Of a stretch of 64,000 nt of DNA, positions 62,234 to 64,000 are shown piece by piece. The notes under the pieces are model-generated. The model was given only the letters and a program-made list of their open reading frames with translations. It had not been told where the DNA came from and did not search any database. Origin of the DNA: DATGPD01 sp031423015 (GTDB lineage Bacteria; Planctomycetota; UBA1135; UBA2386); NCBI GenBank assembly GCA_031423015.1, contig JANPER010000135.1, positions 1 to 64,000 on the forward strand, in the 5' to 3' direction. The first letter of the stretch is position 1. Each line of letters opens with the position of its first letter. Both the position numbers and the translations under genes were made by a program.

Positions 62234-62482
62234 ATGAAGACGACCGTAGAGATTCCCGATGCGCTTCTCGACGCTGCCAAGGCGACGGCGGCCCAGGAAA
62301 ACACGACCCTGCGGGCGCTGATCGAGGAAGGCCTGCGCTGGGCTCTGGGCCAGCGCGTCAAGAAGGCGAAGCCGTTTCGGATGCGCAAGGTCACGTTTCG
62401 CGGTCGCGGCTTGCAACCCGGTGTCCAGGAAGGCTCGTGGGAGCAGATCACGGACTTGATCTACAAGGGACGCGGTTCGTGA
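62234..62482 (+). CDS. VapB-type antitoxin (ribbon-helix-helix-like)
   Basis: An 82-residue protein starting MKTTVEIPDALLDAAKATAAQENTTLRALIEEGLRWAL, the pattern of a DUF2191/VapB ribbon-helix-helix antitoxin. The C-terminal part (about 45-82; 'FRGRGLQPGVQEGSWEQITDLIYKGRG') would bind the toxin. The toxin gene begins in its last codons (GTGA overlap), the usual coupled layout. Confidence 0.85.
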   Translation: MKTTVEIPDALLDAAKATAAQENTTLRALIEEGLRWALGQRVKKAKPFRMRKVTFRGRGLQPGVQEGSWEQITDLIYKGRGS

Positions 62483-62917
62483 TCGCGGTCGACTCAAACA
62501 TCCTGGTGTACGCCCACCGCGAGGACGCCCCTCCTGCATGCGACAGCGTTCGGGCGCCTGCGCTCCTTGGTCGAAGGGCGCGCATCCTGGGGCATTCCGT
62601 GGCCGTGTGTGCACGAGTTCATCGGCATCGTCACACACGCGCGGATCTACAACCCGCCGACGTCGATGCGGCTCGCGGTGGATGCGGTCGGGTCGTGGAT
62701 GGAATCGTCAACGCTCGTGCTGCTGGGCGAGACCACGGAGCACTGGTCGAAACTGACGCGCCTCTTGATCCATGGCAGGGTTGCTGGGCCACGAGTACAC
62801 GACGCCAGGGTGGCGGCGCTGTGCCTTCAGCACGGTGTGCGCGAACTCTGGACGGCGGATCGAGACTTCTCGCGTTTCCCCGACTTGGCGACTCGCAACC
62901 CCCTCGTCGGCGGCTGA
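62479..62917 (+). pseudogene. PIN-domain toxin (VapC-like) with a frameshift
   Basis: The reading starts VIAVDSNILVYAHREDAP, with the first PIN Asp, then leaves frame near 62530 (one extra base in the run cccctcctg). The rest is good PIN sequence in another frame: 'GRLRSLVEGRASWGIPWPCVHEFIGIVTHARIYNPP', then 'GPRVHDARVAALCLQHGVRELWTADRDFSRFPDL', containing the late acidic residues (HDAR, TADRDF). Without the extra base a VapC of about 145 residues results. Either a dead toxin kept beside a live antitoxin or a sequence error. Confidence 0.8.
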
Positions 62918-63071
62918 CCAGCACTAGGCCCCAACGCCGATGCGCGGCCAGCCGATCGACTTCGTCTGGGCGGGTGGCGCGAACACCGGCCCTTTGACGG
63001 TGCGTGTGCCACGTCTGCCCTGAGCATTCGGCGGCGCGTCTAGGGCTTGGGCCTTGGGGCGAGTCGCCCGC

Positions 63072-64000
63072 TCAGGCCTGCACGCGGCGAAGCGTCTTGC
63101 GTTCGCGTAGCAGTTCCCGGGCTTCGTCGCAGTAGAGATTGCGTGGATCGATGCCATGCGCGACCAGCTGCGCCGCCTGCTTGGGCGAACACAAGCCGAC
63201 GGCCTTGCGCTCGAGCAACGCCTCGCGCAGCGCCTCGGCCTCGCGCGCCGCGAGCTGTGCAACGGGCGCCGTTGGCAACCCGGCGCGCCGGAAGAACTCC
63301 AACTGCGTGGCCGAGGCGCGCTCGCCGGCGCTCGATCGACGCGCGTAGGCCCCGAGGTCGATGCCGACGGCGGCGAACGGGTCGCGCTTCTTCAGTTGGT
63401 AGGCGACCGACGCCTCCTGCGCTTCCTGTTCCTGCTGCGCCAGCTCGAGCGCGCGCTCCAACGCGATCGCTTGGCCTTGCGCGCTGACCTCGGCGGCGAT
63501 GCGGCGCGCGCGCGCCTGTACCTCGGGGTTGGCGGCAGCGAAGATGTCGACCGCCTGCGCCAGCGAGTGGCGGCAGTTGCTCGGCACGAAGTCGAGCACC
63601 AGCAGGTCGCTCTTGCCGGGCGCGATGCGCGTGCCGCGGCCGACCATCTGCGCGTAGAACGAGCGCGACAGTACGGGGCGCGCGATGGCGACGAGCGCGA
63701 TCTGGGGCACATCGAAGCCCTCGGTGAACAGCGAGCAATTGACCAACACCTTCACCTCGCCGCGGCGGAAGCGGTCGAGGATCGGCGCGCGCAGCTCGAA
63801 CGGCATCGAGCCGTCGACCGCGGCGGCGCAATCAGGCGCGCCGGTGAGCTCGTTCATCACGCGGGTCAACGAGTGCGCGTGCGCGACCGAGGCGGCGAAC
63901 ACGATCGTCGGCCGCTGGCCGCGCTCGCGCAGGATCGGCGCGGCGACCTCGGCAAGGTGCAGATCCTGGTTGAGGATCGCTTCGACGTCGCGGGTCGCCA
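63072..64000 (-). CDS. Superfamily II helicase, C-terminal part (partial)
   Basis: The gene runs off the right edge of the window, so its N-terminal DEAD/DEAH half is not seen. What is present is the helicase C domain: 'TIVFAASVAHAHSLTRVMNE', 'VKVLVNCSLFTEGFDVPQIALVAIARPVLSRSFYAQMVGRGTRI' (motifs IV-VI with the arginine finger in QMVGRGTR). A helical tail of about 170 residues ends in 'QLVAHGIDPRNLYCDEARELLRE'. This resembles the RecB/UvrB-like DEAD-box helicases with a ResIII N-terminus. The tail is not recognised. Confidence 0.85.
   Translation of the reverse strand, partial: ATRDVEAILNQDLHLAEVAAPILRERGQRPTIVFAASVAHAHSLTRVMNELTGAPDCAAAVDGSMPFELRAPILDRFRRGEVKVLVNCSLFTEGFDVPQIALVAIARPVLSRSFYAQMVGRGTRIAPGKSDLLVLDFVPSNCRHSLAQAVDIFAAANPEVQARARRIAAEVSAQGQAIALERALELAQQEQEAQEASVAYQLKKRDPFAAVGIDLGAYARRSSAGERASATQLEFFRRAGLPTAPVAQLAAREAEALREALLERKAVGLCSPKQAAQLVAHGIDPRNLYCDEARELLRERKTLRRVQA

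Overview
This is a GC-rich bacterial chromosome segment. It most likely comes from the Planctomycetota or a close relative. The support is a WD40-fused Ser/Thr kinase remnant, FG-GAP repeats fused to an alpha/alpha toroid domain, a DUF1800 remnant, many secreted proteins with small beta-rich modules, very large carboxypeptidase-regulatory-like repeat proteins, type III glutamine synthetase, frequent GTG/TTG starts and few Shine-Dalgarno sequences. I saw no tRNA, rRNA, CRISPR array or recognisable transposase.

Layout. 1-8.4 kb: a structured inverted repeat, a DUF1800 pseudogene, queF, and four exported proteins (a choice-of-anchor-like CxxCH protein, a metallophosphoesterase and two subtilases). 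8.4-10.7 kb: YjbR, glyA and a DUF1572 protein, all on the minus strand. 10.9-13.0 kb: a bufferin locus, with a 12-Cys precursor, an MNIO (DUF692) enzyme and a DUF2063 partner. 13.0-18.8 kb: a membrane protein and two giant beta-domain proteins. 18.8-23.2 kb: a proline-rich peptide, a sigma-54 activator and speA. 23.2-26.3 kb: a porin / FMN-carrier / membrane b-haem-like operon behind a Fur-box-like palindrome. 26.6-35.7 kb: an NYN protein, a broken kinase, a UPF0175/DUF3368 toxin-antitoxin pair, a DUF2779 nuclease and hypotheticals. 35.9-41.3 kb: a tight housekeeping operon purA-uppS-cdsA-phoH-ybeY, then a sigma-70 family factor. 41.3-48.1 kb: a secreted protein followed directly by a 160-bp MITE-like element, glnN, and a three-gene minus-strand operon (methyltransferase, glycosidase-like protein, frameshifted SGNH hydrolase).

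48.2-56.3 kb: lysA, whose last 164 bp are repeated 4.7 kb downstream. The DNA between the copies (four minus-strand genes) looks like an island inserted at the lysA 3' end. It separates lysA from its apparent downstream partners, a lipoprotein and an IscU-like protein, with a GAF/sigma-54 activator after them. 56.3-64 kb: an FG-GAP/toroid protein bracketed by a dispersed palindrome, a secreted DUF3352-like protein, three consecutive hairpins sharing one 13-nt loop but having different stems, glpK, a VapBC-like pair with a frameshifted toxin, and the end of a helicase gene that runs off the window.

The strongest candidates for something undescribed are the three-hairpin array ahead of glpK and the lysA-3'-end island. 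The bufferin locus and the flavin/haem/porin operon are recognisable but recent families and deserve checking. At least three genes look frameshifted and a fourth is a decayed remnant, so either real pseudogenisation or assembly indels are present.
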